Assembly: GCA_023457935.1 (NCBI GenBank)
Contig: JAEXBA010000023.1
Coordinates: 1 to 14,783 of the forward strand
Direction of reading: 5' to 3'
Origin: Bacteroidota bacterium
GTDB taxonomy: Bacteria; Bacteroidota; Bacteroidia; Flavobacteriales; Weeksellaceae
Length of the DNA: 14,783 bases
The notes beneath the pieces are model-generated. The model saw only the letters and a program-made list of their open reading frames with translations. It ran no database searches and had not been told where the DNA came from. The translations under genes were made by a program, and so were the position numbers. Shown here one piece after another: positions 6,704 to 14,783 of this stretch. Numbering within the stretch: position 1 is the first letter of the stretch; each line of letters opens with the position of its first letter.

Positions 6704-7185
6704 TTAATTTCTTTATTTTTTTCTTTATTCGCTTTTACCACTTTGCTAAGGGAATATTTTAAATCTGCAGTCTCTTTTCCTGTCAGGTAAGAGATGTCGT
6801 ATTTTAAAATGGTGTGGTTGGTCTTCTTACTTGTTATGGTAACATAAAGCCGTTTGAACAACAGCAAGTTAACGACTTCATATTTCAGCAGTTTATATTT
6901 TGGAAATTCGTCGTTAGCGGGTTTGTCAAGAAAAGGAAGCACGTTTCTGTTTTTGAAATTCAGTGCTTCACCGTCGCTGTCGTATTCAAAAATCTGCCGT
7001 CCCGCGAAATAAAAGGCAAGCAAAAAAATCAGCGGCACCAGGATTAAGAGATAACTCTGCCATCCCAGGACATTAAATTTGTAACGCTCCAGAAAAAAGC
7101 CTGCAACACCGGCCGCGAACATGGTCCACAGAAAAGTGTTCAGAAAATTGTAATAGCTGGCTTTGTTTCGGTTACTAAGTCTCAT
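6700..7185 (-). CDS. two-helix membrane protein of unknown function, between parE and parC
   Basis: Not recognised. The 161-residue protein has two transmembrane segments near the N-terminus (about 14-32 and 43-61) joined by a short loop. A cytoplasmic part of about 100 residues follows, with alternating strand-like stretches (QIFEYDSDGEALNFKNR, then KYEVVNLLLFKRLYVTI) and a Lys-rich end. Two helices followed by a small beta-domain resemble bacterial PH-like membrane proteins, but this is shape inference only. It starts 39 bp after the parE stop and its stop overlaps the parC start in an ATGA, so its translation is tied to parC. Its position between two topoisomerase subunits suggests operon cargo; a role in topology is not supported by sequence. 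Confidence 0.82.
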   Translation of the reverse strand: MRLSNRNKASYYNFLNTFLWTMFAAGVAGFFLERYKFNVLGWQSYLLILVPLIFLLAFYFAGRQIFEYDSDGEALNFKNRNVLPFLDKPANDEFPKYKLLKYEVVNLLLFKRLYVTITSKKTNHTILKYDISYLTGKETADLKYSLSKVVKANKEKNKEIK

Positions 7186-7224
7186 GGATAATGGGTTAGA
7201 TTGATCTTAGGGCAGATTTTTCCT

Positions 7225-9120
7225 TTATTCCGCGTCGCTTAAAACTTCTTTTTTATTGATATCCGGGTCTTCCACCACAAGATTCTCCAGAATAAACGCC
7301 TGTCTGTCCGGTGTATTTTTACCCATATAAAATTCCAGCAGCTGCTCTGACGTCTGATCTTTTCCCAGAACAACCGGTTCCAGACGTATGTCTTTTCCGA
7401 TAAAGTGTTTAAATTCATCAGGCGAAATTTCTCCAAGACCTTTAAAACGGGTGATTTCAGGGTTTTTTCCGAGCTCATTCAGCGCTTTGATTCTTTCAGC
7501 ATCAGAGTAACAGTATCTTGTTTCCTTCTTGTTTCTCACACGGAAAAGCGGTGTCTGAAGAATATACAAATGTCCGTTCTTAATTAAATCCGGGAAAAAC
7601 TGCAGGAAAAATGTAATCATCAGCAACCGGATATGCATTCCGTCTACATCGGCATCAGTAGCGATGATCACCTGATTGTAACGCAAATCTTCCAGAGAAT
7701 CTTCAATATTCAGTGCTGCCTGAAGAAGGTTGAATTCTTCATTTTCATACACGACTCTTTTGGTTAAGCCGTACGAATTCAATGGTTTTCCACGGAGCGA
7801 AAAAACCGCCTGTGTTTCCACGTCGCGCGATTTGGTAATGGAACCGGATGCAGAATCTCCTTCTGTAATGAAAATCTGGGACTCTACCTTTCGCACTGCT
7901 TTCTGATCGTTGTAATGCTGTCGGCAGTCGCGCAGTTTTTTATTGTGCAGCGAAACTTTTTTAGCTCGTTCTCTTGCCAGTTTCTGAATCCCGGAAAGTT
8001 CTTTTCTTTCGCGCTCAGATATCAGAATTTTTTTCTGAATGGCCTCTGCAATTTCAGGGTTTTTATGAAGATAATTATCCAGTTTGCTCTTCATGTAATT
8101 GATCATGAAGGTTTTGATGGTCTCCAGCTCATTGCCTTTTTTGTCCTGACCCATTGTTGTGGAACCGAGTTTCGTTTTCGTCTGAGACTCAAAAACCGGA
8201 TTCCCGACATTAATGTACACCGCAGCAATAATAGCTTTTCTGATGTCGGCTGCTTCGAAAGTTTTTCCGTAAAACTCACGGATGGTTTTTACAAAGGCTT
8301 CCTTGAAAGCATTCAGATGTGTTCCGCCCTGAGACGTGTACTGTCCGTTTACAAAGGAAAAATAGGTTTCCGACTGTGACTTGTCGGAGTGTGTAATCGC
8401 CACTTCCATATCTTCATCTTTGATGTGAATGATTGGATAGACGATTTCAGTATCGATTTCCTGTTCCAGAAGGTCTTTCAAACCGTTCTGTGACTCGAAA
8501 ACTTCGCCGTTGTAATAGATTTTTAAACCTAAATTCAGGTATGTATAATTGCGGAGCATGCGTTCCACATACTCGCTTCTGAATTTATAATTGATGAAAA
8601 TAGTTTCGTCCGGAACAAAAGTAATTTCCGTTCCGTTCCGTTCTGTGGTATCTACTTCTTCGTGCAGTTCGGCAAGCTTTCCTTCACGGAATTCCGCCCG
8701 TTTCATCTTTCCGTCGCGAATAGATTTTACCTGAAAATATTCGGAAAGGAAATTCACGGCTTTGGTACCCACACCATTCAGACCGATTGATTTTTTAAAT
8801 GCACCTTCATCGTATTTTCCACCGGTATTCATAATGGAAACAACATCGACAATTTTCCCTAACGGAATTCCACGGCCATAATCGCGCACCACTACTTTAC
8901 TGTCTTTGATTTTCACCTCAATTTTCTTTCCGTGTTTCATACGGAACTCATCAATCGAGTTGTCCACCACTTCTTTCAACAAAATGTAGATACCGTCATC
9001 ACCGGCAGAACCATCGCCCAGCTTCCCTATATACATCCCGGGACGGAGACGAACGTGCTCGCGCGGCTCCAGCGTTTTAATGTTGTCTTCGGTGTACTGT
9101 GGCTGTAAATTTTCGCTCAT
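7225..9120 (-). CDS. parE: DNA topoisomerase IV subunit B (type IIA topoisomerase ATPase subunit)
   Basis: A 631-residue GHKL ATPase plus TOPRIM subunit. The ATP site shows the catalytic Glu50 and Asn54 in LLKEVVDNSIDEF, RDYGRGIPLG (79-88) and the glycine-rich lid GLNGVGTKAV (113-122). The TOPRIM domain shows EGDSASGS (420-427) and the metal-binding DADVDGMHIR (489-498); RFKGLGE (558-564) follows. ATP binding closes the dimer to pass DNA through the break made by ParC. Length equals E. coli ParE (630), but flavobacterial GyrB is of similar size. The ParE call therefore rests on the ParE-type opening RPGMYIGKLGDGSAGDDG, the LRGKPLNSYG segment and the linked parC. A -7 box at 9156-9163 provides a promoter about 35 bp upstream, and it heads the five-gene block down to the rhomboid gene. 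Confidence 0.93.
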   Translation of the reverse strand: MSENLQPQYTEDNIKTLEPREHVRLRPGMYIGKLGDGSAGDDGIYILLKEVVDNSIDEFRMKHGKKIEVKIKDSKVVVRDYGRGIPLGKIVDVVSIMNTGGKYDEGAFKKSIGLNGVGTKAVNFLSEYFQVKSIRDGKMKRAEFREGKLAELHEEVDTTERNGTEITFVPDETIFINYKFRSEYVERMLRNYTYLNLGLKIYYNGEVFESQNGLKDLLEQEIDTEIVYPIIHIKDEDMEVAITHSDKSQSETYFSFVNGQYTSQGGTHLNAFKEAFVKTIREFYGKTFEAADIRKAIIAAVYINVGNPVFESQTKTKLGSTTMGQDKKGNELETIKTFMINYMKSKLDNYLHKNPEIAEAIQKKILISERERKELSGIQKLARERAKKVSLHNKKLRDCRQHYNDQKAVRKVESQIFITEGDSASGSITKSRDVETQAVFSLRGKPLNSYGLTKRVVYENEEFNLLQAALNIEDSLEDLRYNQVIIATDADVDGMHIRLLMITFFLQFFPDLIKNGHLYILQTPLFRVRNKKETRYCYSDAERIKALNELGKNPEITRFKGLGEISPDEFKHFIGKDIRLEPVVLGKDQTSEQLLEFYMGKNTPDRQAFILENLVVEDPDINKKEVLSDAE

Positions 9121-9155
9121 AAATGCTTTTCTCTCCTCAAAAAATCAATAACTTA

Positions 9156-9163
9156 CAAATATA
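9156..9163 (-). promoter_or_regulatory. -7 box of the parE operon
   Basis: TATATTTG on the minus strand matches TAnnTTTG exactly and ends 35 bp before the parE ATG, giving a leader of about 30 bases that includes a GAGGAGAG purine tract. The upstream -33 region is weak: no clear TTG at 17-23 bp. It lies between the parE start and the terminator of the upstream transcript at 9226-9257, as expected for a separate transcription unit. Confidence 0.6.
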
Positions 9164-9225
9164 ACGATTTGAGATTTTTGAACGAAATTTTGTGGAAAAA
9201 TAATTGCCAAAATTACAATCCACTC

Positions 9226-9257
9226 AAACAAAAAGACCGCACGAAAAGTACGGTCTT
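9226..9257 (-). terminator. intrinsic terminator after the amidohydrolase gene
   Basis: On the minus strand AAGACCGTAC and GTGCGGTCTT form a 10-bp stem, with one G-U pair, around the loop TTTTC, followed by the T-rich tract TTTGTTT. The hairpin starts 22 bp after the amidohydrolase stop. In the other orientation the stem would contain a C-A mismatch, which supports the minus strand as the functional one. It separates the exporter/amidohydrolase operon from parE. Confidence 0.9.
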
Positions 9258-9279
9258 AAAAGTAATCAGTTAATAAAAT

Positions 9280-10443
9280 TTATTTCAGGTAATTCTCAAC
9301 CAGCGCTACCCAATATCTGGCTCCAAGCGGCAGTAATTCCTGATTGAAAATGTATTTCGGATGGTGAACCATAAAAGTATCGCCGTTTCCTACCATGCAG
9401 TAATTTCCCTGTTTTTTCTCGAGCATGAATGCGAAATCTTCGCTTCCCATGTAAGGATGAGCATTGGTATCCACATTTTCTTCACCGAAGGTCTGTTTCG
9501 CAACATCTGCTGCCCAATGTGTTTCGTTTTCAGAATTTACGAGAACAGTTCCCGGAATTCCTTCGCGGATTTCGTAACCGCAGTTGAATGATTCAGCTTG
9601 AGCTTTGGTGATTTTTCTGATTTTATCCAGAACCATTTTACGATCTTCAGGATCCATATTTCTGATACTCAAACGAAGAATTGCGGTTTGCGGAACAGCA
9701 TTTCCGGCAATTCCGGATTGGAAAGCTCCGACATTCACGACAGAAGTATGCCATGGAGACAGATTGCGTGAAACAATGGTCTGAAGCGCCATTACCAAAG
9801 AAGATCCGCAAACAATCGGGTCGATTCCGATTTCCGGCATGGAACCGTGACTTCCTTTTCCGGTGAGCTCAATTTCCCAGTTGTCCACCGCTGCCATAAA
9901 TTTTCCGGTATTGAAGTAGAATTTGCCCAATTCCAAACCAGGCATATTGTGCATTCCGTAAACAGAATCTACAGGGAATCTTTCGAAAAGTCCGTCAGCA
10001 ATCATCGCTGGAGCGCCCTGCATGGTTTCTTCGCCAGGTTGGAAAAACAATCGAACTGTCCCGTTGAAATTTTTGGTTTCGGCAAGATATTTAGCAGCTC
10101 CCAAAAGCATTGTTGTATGTCCGTCGTGACCGCAAAGATGGGCGTTTCCTTCTACTTTACTTCGGTAAGGCAAATCGTTGTCTTCCACAATTGGAAGCGC
10201 ATCAAAATCAGCTCTTAAACCGATAGATTTCGGACCGTCTCCTACTTTCATTGTCGCTACAATTCCTGTTTTTCCTACACCTTCAACAATTTCCCAACCA
10301 CCGATTTCGCGAAGTTTTTCAGCGATGAATTTTGCAGTTTCGGTTTCATTCATAGCCAATTCAGGCATTTGGTGCATATGATCCATCCAGGATTTTAAAG
10401 TATCCTTGGTTGATTTGATTCTTTCTAGAACTTCTATACTCAT
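9280..10443 (-). CDS. M20 family metallo-amidohydrolase (hippurate/N-acyl amino acid hydrolase type)
   Basis: A 387-residue M20D-type enzyme, the usual length. Zinc-site motifs are complete: LRADFDALP (77-84) with the bridging Asp region, HLCGHDGHT (102-110) with Cys104 and His106, QPGEE (135-139) with the general base Glu138 and metal ligand Glu139, GMHNMPG (163-169) with His165, and a C-terminal VHHPKY with His360/361. The central dimerisation domain lies at about 185-300. Relatives remove acyl groups from amino-acid amides (hippurate, N-acetyl or auxin conjugates) in the cytoplasm; the substrate here is unknown. There is no signal peptide. It is the last gene of the operon with the MFS and outer-membrane genes, starting 44 bp after the upstream exporter, and ends at the terminator at 9226-9257. 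The ATG at 10443 follows an A/T-rich leader without a Shine-Dalgarno sequence. Confidence 0.92.
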   Translation of the reverse strand: MSIEVLERIKSTKDTLKSWMDHMHQMPELAMNETETAKFIAEKLREIGGWEIVEGVGKTGIVATMKVGDGPKSIGLRADFDALPIVEDNDLPYRSKVEGNAHLCGHDGHTTMLLGAAKYLAETKNFNGTVRLFFQPGEETMQGAPAMIADGLFERFPVDSVYGMHNMPGLELGKFYFNTGKFMAAVDNWEIELTGKGSHGSMPEIGIDPIVCGSSLVMALQTIVSRNLSPWHTSVVNVGAFQSGIAGNAVPQTAILRLSIRNMDPEDRKMVLDKIRKITKAQAESFNCGYEIREGIPGTVLVNSENETHWAADVAKQTFGEENVDTNAHPYMGSEDFAFMLEKKQGNYCMVGNGDTFMVHHPKYIFNQELLPLGARYWVALVENYLK

Positions 10444-10487
10444 TTTATGTTAGATTTATTAGTTAGAATTGATTGTTGTTAAATATT

Positions 10488-11947
10488 TTAAACTTCTTTT
10501 TTTCCTTTAGGAACCGTCATCATAATAGAAACGATGGCAAGAACTACCATAATTAAATTCACACCTAAAGCAATCATTGCGCCCTGTCTTCCAGCGAGAT
10601 TATCCTGTCTTCCTACGAAATTGATCAGTCCGTCCACAAATTCAATCGGACCGTCATGTCCACTCAAAGCTGTAAAAATAGCTGCAGAAATTGCCACACC
10701 TAAGCTGCTCCAAGTGAAGACGCCATTTTGTAAATTCCGGCTCCTGCTCCTGACTGATCTGCAGGAAGATTGGATAAAGCTGCATCTGTGGAAGGCGTTG
10801 CATAAAAAGCCAAACCAACACCGAACAGTGCATAAGCAACAATTGCCAGAATTTTATACGTGTCGGTCATCACCTGTGTCTGCATTAAAAGGATAATGGA
10901 CAAACCAACAATCAGTGAGCCCCAAATCATCGGTTTTCTTGCGCCGAATTTCTGTAAGAGTTTTTCACCGACTCTGATGAACGCAACAATTGCAATTGCA
11001 TAACCCAAAGTTAAAAGTCCGGACTGCTGTGAAGTTAAACCAGCTCCCAACTGAACCAGTGAAAGTGAAACAATCAGGATTCCCGCCGTTGCATTCAGCA
11101 AGAAATTGGAAATTGTAGCACCGGTGAATGTTGAATTTTTAAACAGTTTGAAATCAACAAAAGCGTTATGATTTTTAGATTCAAGGCGGTAGAAAATCAA
11201 ACCGAAAATGATGAAAGCAGCCAATAATCCCAAAGAAATCGGACTTGTCCAGCCAAATTTACTTCCATTAGTTAAGAACAGCATTAAACCAAGAATTGAA
11301 ATCATGAAAGTAATTACTCCGGCCAAATCAAATTTGTAATCGGCTTTCACTTCGCCCTTGCTTTCAGGAGTTCCTTTTACCATGAAGAAACCGATAATTG
11401 AGATTAAAACGGTTGCCCAGAAAATATATCTCCAGCCAAGATTGGAAGCTACCAAACCTCCGAAAAGCGCACAGAAACCTGAACCTCCCCAAGAACCGAT
11501 GGACCATAAACTTACCGCTCTCTGTCTTTCAGCGCCATCCCAATAGGTTTTTACCAGGGCCAAACTTGCAGGCATAATTGCTGCACCGGAAAGTCCCTGA
11601 AAAATTCTACCTGCCATTAAAACCGGTGTTGCCATTGCTCCCGATGGCGTTAAAGCCACCAAAGTGGAACCGATAATACTGAAAATAAAACCAATCAGTA
11701 CCATTTTTACACGTCCGACTCTGTCCGCCAAACCACCGAGAACTACGATGAAAATACCGGAGAACAGCGACGTTATCGAAACAGCAATATTCATCATATT
11801 CTGTTCCATGCCTAATTCTTTCGCCATTCCAACATTGATGTTCAGTGTGGTCTGCGCGAATAACCAGAAGGCCAAAACCCCTAAAATAATTCCGTATAAC
11901 AAACGGTCGTTACCTTTGTACGTTTGTTGTGTGGCTGTTGCTTGCAT
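10488..11947 (-). pseudogene. NorB-like MFS multidrug exporter, C-terminal frameshift
   Basis: A 14-helix-type major facilitator that resembles the staphylococcal quinolone exporter NorB: GNDRLLYGIILGVLAFWLF at the start, GGLADRVGR in the helix 2-3 loop, KLFKNSTFTGATISNFLLN, and YATPSTDAALSN. The frame runs from 11947 for 415 residues, then stops at 10700 right after KMASSLGAA. Homologous sequence resumes in the -1 frame as LGVAISAAIFTALSG and continues to 10488. In GGAGCAGCTTAGGTGTGG one added base after GCAGC gives A-A-L-G-V and a 486-residue protein. The lost part is the final one or two helices. The break is not at a slippery heptamer. Either a real inactivating deletion or a sequence error. 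The tandem paralog lies 27 bp upstream, and the amidohydrolase is 44 bp downstream. Confidence 0.85.
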
Positions 11948-11974
11948 AATACTTTATTTTTTAAAATTCTTTTT

Positions 11975-13425
11975 CTAGTTTATTGTTTTCCCTCCGTCTT
12001 TAGGGATTTTTGTATTTGCGACGAATGCTGAAAGCAGTGCGAAAATCAGAATGGAACTCAACGCCATAATTCCGGCAAAACGGAAACTCACGTTATCCTG
12101 TCGTCCTGTAAAAATATCCCGGAACCATTCCATTGGATTTTCAGCTTTTGAAACTGCCGTGAAAATTCCGGCTGCAATCGCAATTCCGAACCCGACGCCA
12201 AGCGACGAAGCCATCTTGAAAATTCCGGCTCCTGCTCCGGACTGTTCTACAGGTAAATTGGAAAGTGCAGCTGTTGTTGCAGGCGTTGCAAAAAATGCCA
12301 AACCGGTTCCGAACAGTGTAAAAGCAATCAGCGCTAATATTTTGTAAGTTCCTGTCATTACATAGGTTTGCATCAGTAAAACTGTTGCTAATGCGACAAT
12401 CAGAGAACCCCAAACCATTGGTTTTCTTGCTCCGATTTTCCGCATCATTCTTTCACCGGCTCTGATGAACAGAATCACGGAAATAGCATAACCCAAAGTC
12501 AGCAAACCAGCACTCTGAGCGGAATAATTTGCGGCGCTCTGCATTAAAGTCAATGCTACGATGATGATTCCTGCTGTTGCATTCATCAAGAAATTACAAA
12601 TGATCGCTCCGGAAAAAACGCCGTTTTTAAACAGACTGAAATCAAAGAAATTATTTTCAGCACGGTTTTCATAATAATAGAAAATGACGAAGCTGATTAC
12701 CGCAACCACAATCAGAATAATGGAAGTTAAACTGAACCAACCGAAAGTTCCGCCTTTGGTGATGAAGAGTTCAAGACAAATCATCGAGATAAGGAAAATT
12801 AAAATTCCAATCCAGTCGGGACGGTAATGTCCGGCGTTTTCTTTTTTGCTTTCAGGAAGATTTTTGAGTAAAACCAATGCAATAACTGAAACGACGATTG
12901 AGAAAACAAAAATCCATCTCCAACCTAAATTTGTTGCTACAATTCCGGCAAAAAGTGCAGAAAATCCGGAACCTCCGAATGTTCCCATACTCCAGAAACT
13001 GATTGCTCTCTGTTGAGCCGGACCGTCCCAAAGTATTTTCACCAAACCTAAACTTGTCGGCATTACGCAGGCTGCAGAAAGTCCCTGCAAAACGCGGCCG
13101 GTTAATAATAATGGTGAAGCTAAACTTCCTTCAGGAATTACCGCAATCAGCAAAGAACCGATGATGCTTAAATAAAGTCCTATTCTGAGGATTTTTGCAC
13201 GTCCGATTTTATCCGCCAAACCACCAAAACCACCACGAAAATTCCGGAAAACAGTGCAGCAAGCGATACAGCAATGTTCATGGTATTAGAAGCTACGCCG
13301 AGTTCTTTGCTCATGGTTGGCGCAATGTTCATCATCGAATTGGCGAAAAGCCAAAACGTAAGGACAGAAAGGATAAATCCCGCTAAAATTCTGTCGTTAC
13401 CCACGTTATTTGCTGTATTTGTCAT
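11975..13425 (-). pseudogene. NorB-like MFS multidrug exporter, N-terminal frameshift
   Basis: A tandem paralog of the exporter at 10488-11947, with the same blocks: KPMVWGSLIVALATVLLMQT, FATPATTAALSN and SGAGAGIFKMASSLG followed by the intact ending GVGFGIAIAAG that the other copy has lost. The true start is probably the ATG at 13425 (MTNTANNVGNDR, matching the paralog), 10 bp after the outer-membrane gene's stop. The frame goes off after SGIFVVVL near 13220-13228 and reads on wrongly to 13180. The correct frame, beginning LADKIGRAKI, runs to 11975. In GTTTTGGTGGTTTGGCGG one more G gives V-L-G-G-L-A-D, exactly as in the paralog, and a 483-residue protein. The internal ATG (in MADKIGR, at 13219) could start only a truncated form lacking the first two helices. 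Confidence 0.85.
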
Positions 13426-13435
13426 TACTTTCAAT

Positions 13436-14206
13436 TTATTTCAGAGCCAGATTCACGGTGCAGCCACCAACCACAATTCCTTTATCGGTAATTGGGTTGT
13501 AAGCTGCTTTCATGAAAACCGGAAGTGGCACTTTTTCACTTACAATAAAATTATACTGAACTTTTGCCTCAAGATTATTCACTCCTGCTTTTTTGGCGTA
13601 AAGTCCTTTCCATGGCGTAACTCCGACATACCCGTCAAACTGCCATTTATCCGCCTTAAATCCTGAAGAAACTTCGGCATAGGTTGAGAAATTCCTGTTT
13701 CCGTCGGCATTCGGATCTTTTCCCAAAACTACAGTTGCCCATTTCAGCTGAAGCGGAAATTCTTTAAACCGGTACACCATGTAATAATCAACAAAATGTT
13801 TGGAAGTGTGAAGATCGTAATCCAAAGGTTTCGAATTCCAGAAGTTGGTTCCCGGCGAATAAATATCCTGAACAGCCACCATAAATTCCGGCGTTACACG
13901 GTAAATCACAAAAGGCATCACGGTTTTATAAACATTATCAAAAGACGCTCCTGCAAAAACACCAAAAGTCCATTTCTGATGCGTAAAAGTAATTTGTGGC
14001 TCAAAAGAAGGTGCTTTTCCAAACAAACCACCGCGACCAATTCCGCGCCAGTAATGCTGAGTGACATACGTTGCACTGAGATTGATTTTCCATGGATGCG
14101 GATGTGGAACCGCAGCAGAATCTTTGTGTTCGTAATGTATCGTTTGCTGAGAAAAACCAAATCCAACGGCAAAACTCAGCGCAGCTAAAAGAAGAAGTTT
14201 TTTCAT
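13436..14206 (-). CDS. putative outer-membrane beta-barrel protein with signal peptide
   Basis: 256 residues. MKKLLLLAALSFAVGFGFSQ is a typical Sec signal peptide, cleaved near residue 19-20. The mature part has repeated amphipathic strands about ten residues long, ending in hydrophobic/aromatic residues (KINLSATYVTQHYWRG, then WTFGVFAGASFD, then WQFDGYVGVTPW), consistent with a 10-12-strand barrel. The early YWRGI block resembles the RG-containing first strand of the Gcw_chp/TorF group, but that link is tentative. It is a paralog of the truncated protein at 14324-14783; DYDLHTSKHFVD here matches DYSNFSTKHYID there. It is translated just ahead of the MFS gene (10 bp), so it may be an outer-membrane partner for the same solute, but the fold is not that of a TolC-like channel. 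AGGA lies 4 bp before the ATG. Confidence 0.8.
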   Translation of the reverse strand: MKKLLLLAALSFAVGFGFSQQTIHYEHKDSAAVPHPHPWKINLSATYVTQHYWRGIGRGGLFGKAPSFEPQITFTHQKWTFGVFAGASFDNVYKTVMPFVIYRVTPEFMVAVQDIYSPGTNFWNSKPLDYDLHTSKHFVDYYMVYRFKEFPLQLKWATVVLGKDPNADGNRNFSTYAEVSSGFKADKWQFDGYVGVTPWKGLYAKKAGVNNLEAKVQYNFIVSEKVPLPVFMKAAYNPITDKGIVVGGCTVNLALK

Positions 14207-14323
14207 TTTTCCTGAGTGTTTTTTTAGGTTCTGAACGCACTTTACATCTCAGTAATTTGTTGACTATTAATTTACTAAGATTATTTGAGTTGTTCATCAC
14301 GTCAATATTAAATTTTATTATGT

Positions 14324-14783
14324 TTAAAAGAGATTGGCGCTGAGCTGAAACCTCGCGATTTTCTGCGACGGATTCCAGAACACCACACCCGTAACCGGAA
14401 ACTGCCATTGCGAAACCTTGACTTTCCGGACCGCCATTAAACCTACATTCACAACATCAAAATTCCCTTTTCCATTGCCGTATTCCATTGAATTTCCATT
14501 GAAAGACATTCCGACACCCACAAACGGCCCGAAACGCATTTTCGGAGTAGTGATGATTCGGTATAAACCTTCAACATAAGTGGAATACAGTCTACTTTTA
14601 TTACCGAACTCATCGGTTTCAAAATCATTTCCGCACAAAGCAATGTCGGTTTGAAGACGAAGCGGAAACTGATCTCCGAAATAGTAAATCAGTTCAAGAT
14701 CAATATAATGTTTTGTTGAAAAATTGCTGTAATCGAAAATATTGGGATTTATCTGATTCTTCATCGGAAACTGATCCCAGATT
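14324..14783 (-). CDS. outer-membrane beta-barrel protein paralog, 5' end outside window
   Basis: The reading frame is open to the window edge: in-frame codons before the first visible ATG (14764) encode IWDQFP, so that ATG is probably internal and the N-terminus with any signal peptide is missing. The visible part has about 152 residues with alternating amphipathic strands and an aromatic C-terminus (FQLSANLF), the usual recognition signal for barrel assembly. It aligns with residues from about 123 onward of the neighbouring 256-residue protein: the TSKHFVD/STKHYID block, then FPLQL/FPLRL, then NFSTYAEV/LYSTYVEG. The 117-bp gap to that gene is AT-rich and shows no TAnnTTTG box or clear terminator, so the two may share a transcript. 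Function unknown. Confidence 0.75.
   Translation of the reverse strand, partial: IWDQFPMKNQINPNIFDYSNFSTKHYIDLELIYYFGDQFPLRLQTDIALCGNDFETDEFGNKSRLYSTYVEGLYRIITTPKMRFGPFVGVGMSFNGNSMEYGNGKGNFDVVNVGLMAVRKVKVSQWQFPVTGVVFWNPSQKIARFQLSANLF

Noticed and set aside
7915..8379. Open frame of 154 codons on the plus strand within parE
   Set aside because: It is fully antisense to conserved parE sequence, has a composition dictated by the opposite strand and shows no recognisable protein features.
4091..9120. DNA gyrase (gyrA/gyrB) instead of topoisomerase IV
   Set aside because: No clear QRRGGKG GyrA box in the A subunit, and both subunits carry topoisomerase IV-type sequence. B-subunit length alone would not decide it.
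10690..10715. Programmed -1 frameshifting joining the two parts of the first MFS gene
   Set aside because: The 0-frame codons GGA GCA GCT before the stop do not form an X-XXY-YYZ slippery heptamer, and no obvious downstream stem was seen. The second MFS break (GTT TTG GTG) is also non-slippery. Frameshifting as regulation has no precedent in this family.
4091..13425. A quinolone-resistance island: topoisomerase IV genes next to NorB-like exporters
   Set aside because: The two blocks are separate transcription units divided by a strong terminator and a fresh promoter, the exporters are frameshifted, and the ParC substitution is probably lineage-wide. Adjacency alone is not evidence.
13423..13434. 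TTG at 13434 as the start of the second MFS gene
   Set aside because: The ATG at 13425 gives an N-terminus that aligns with the paralog (MTNTANN...GNDR versus MQATATQ...GNDR), and TTG would fall 1 bp after the preceding stop without support.
14207..14323. Promoter or terminator in the gap between the two barrel genes
   Set aside because: The AT-rich 117 bp shows no TAnnTTTG box on the minus strand and only weak partial inverted repeats, so no site was called.

Overview
The window looks like chromosomal DNA of a flavobacterium, most likely the Chryseobacterium/Kaistella group (Weeksellaceae). The evidence is moderate AT richness, Bacteroidetes-type -7 boxes (TAnnTTTG) in front of genes, weak or absent Shine-Dalgarno sequences, A-rich leaders, and protein sequences typical of that group. 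This assignment comes from recalled family features, not a database search.

Layout. (1) Positions 1-178 hold two tandem initiator tRNA-Met genes on the minus strand; the first is cut by the window edge. A good promoter sits upstream of the complete copy, divergent from the next gene. (2) Positions 269-2756 hold three plus-strand genes: a YciO-like Sua5/YrdC family protein, the peroxide-stress protein YaaA, and the release-factor glutamine methyltransferase PrmC. The spacers here, and the PrmC coding region itself, carry short tandem repeats of 7 or 8 bp. (3) An imperfect palindrome at 2784-2849 separates these from a convergent minus-strand block. (4) Positions 9120-2867 (minus) look like one operon: parE, a two-helix membrane protein, parC, a membrane-anchored protein of unknown function, and a rhomboid protease. 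Two junctions are 4-bp ATGA overlaps. (5) Positions 14783-9280 (minus) look like a second operon: two tandem paralogous beta-barrel outer-membrane proteins (the first cut by the window edge), two tandem NorB-like MFS exporters, and an M20 amidohydrolase, closed by a clear intrinsic terminator at 9226-9257.

The most notable observation is that both adjacent NorB-like MFS genes are split by a missing base, at different places: near the C-terminus in one and near the N-terminus in the other. All other complete genes in the window are intact. Restoring one base in each gives full-length proteins of 486 and 483 residues with the expected family sequence across the joint. Either the exporter pair has decayed in this strain or these are sequence errors. 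Second in interest is the heptamer family CTCAYAT/CTCAAAT/CTCATAA, which surrounds yaaA, contains the prmC start codon, and forms a five-copy array inside the prmC reading frame, where slippage by one or two units would shift frame.

How the genes work together: the first block is translation and stress housekeeping. ParC and ParE together form topoisomerase IV, which decatenates daughter chromosomes. The last block combines inner-membrane export, outer-membrane beta-barrels and a cytoplasmic amide hydrolase, which suggests handling of an amide-linked small molecule; the substrate cannot be read from sequence. I see no phage, CRISPR, transposase or other mobile element, and no gene-free stretch above 300 bases.
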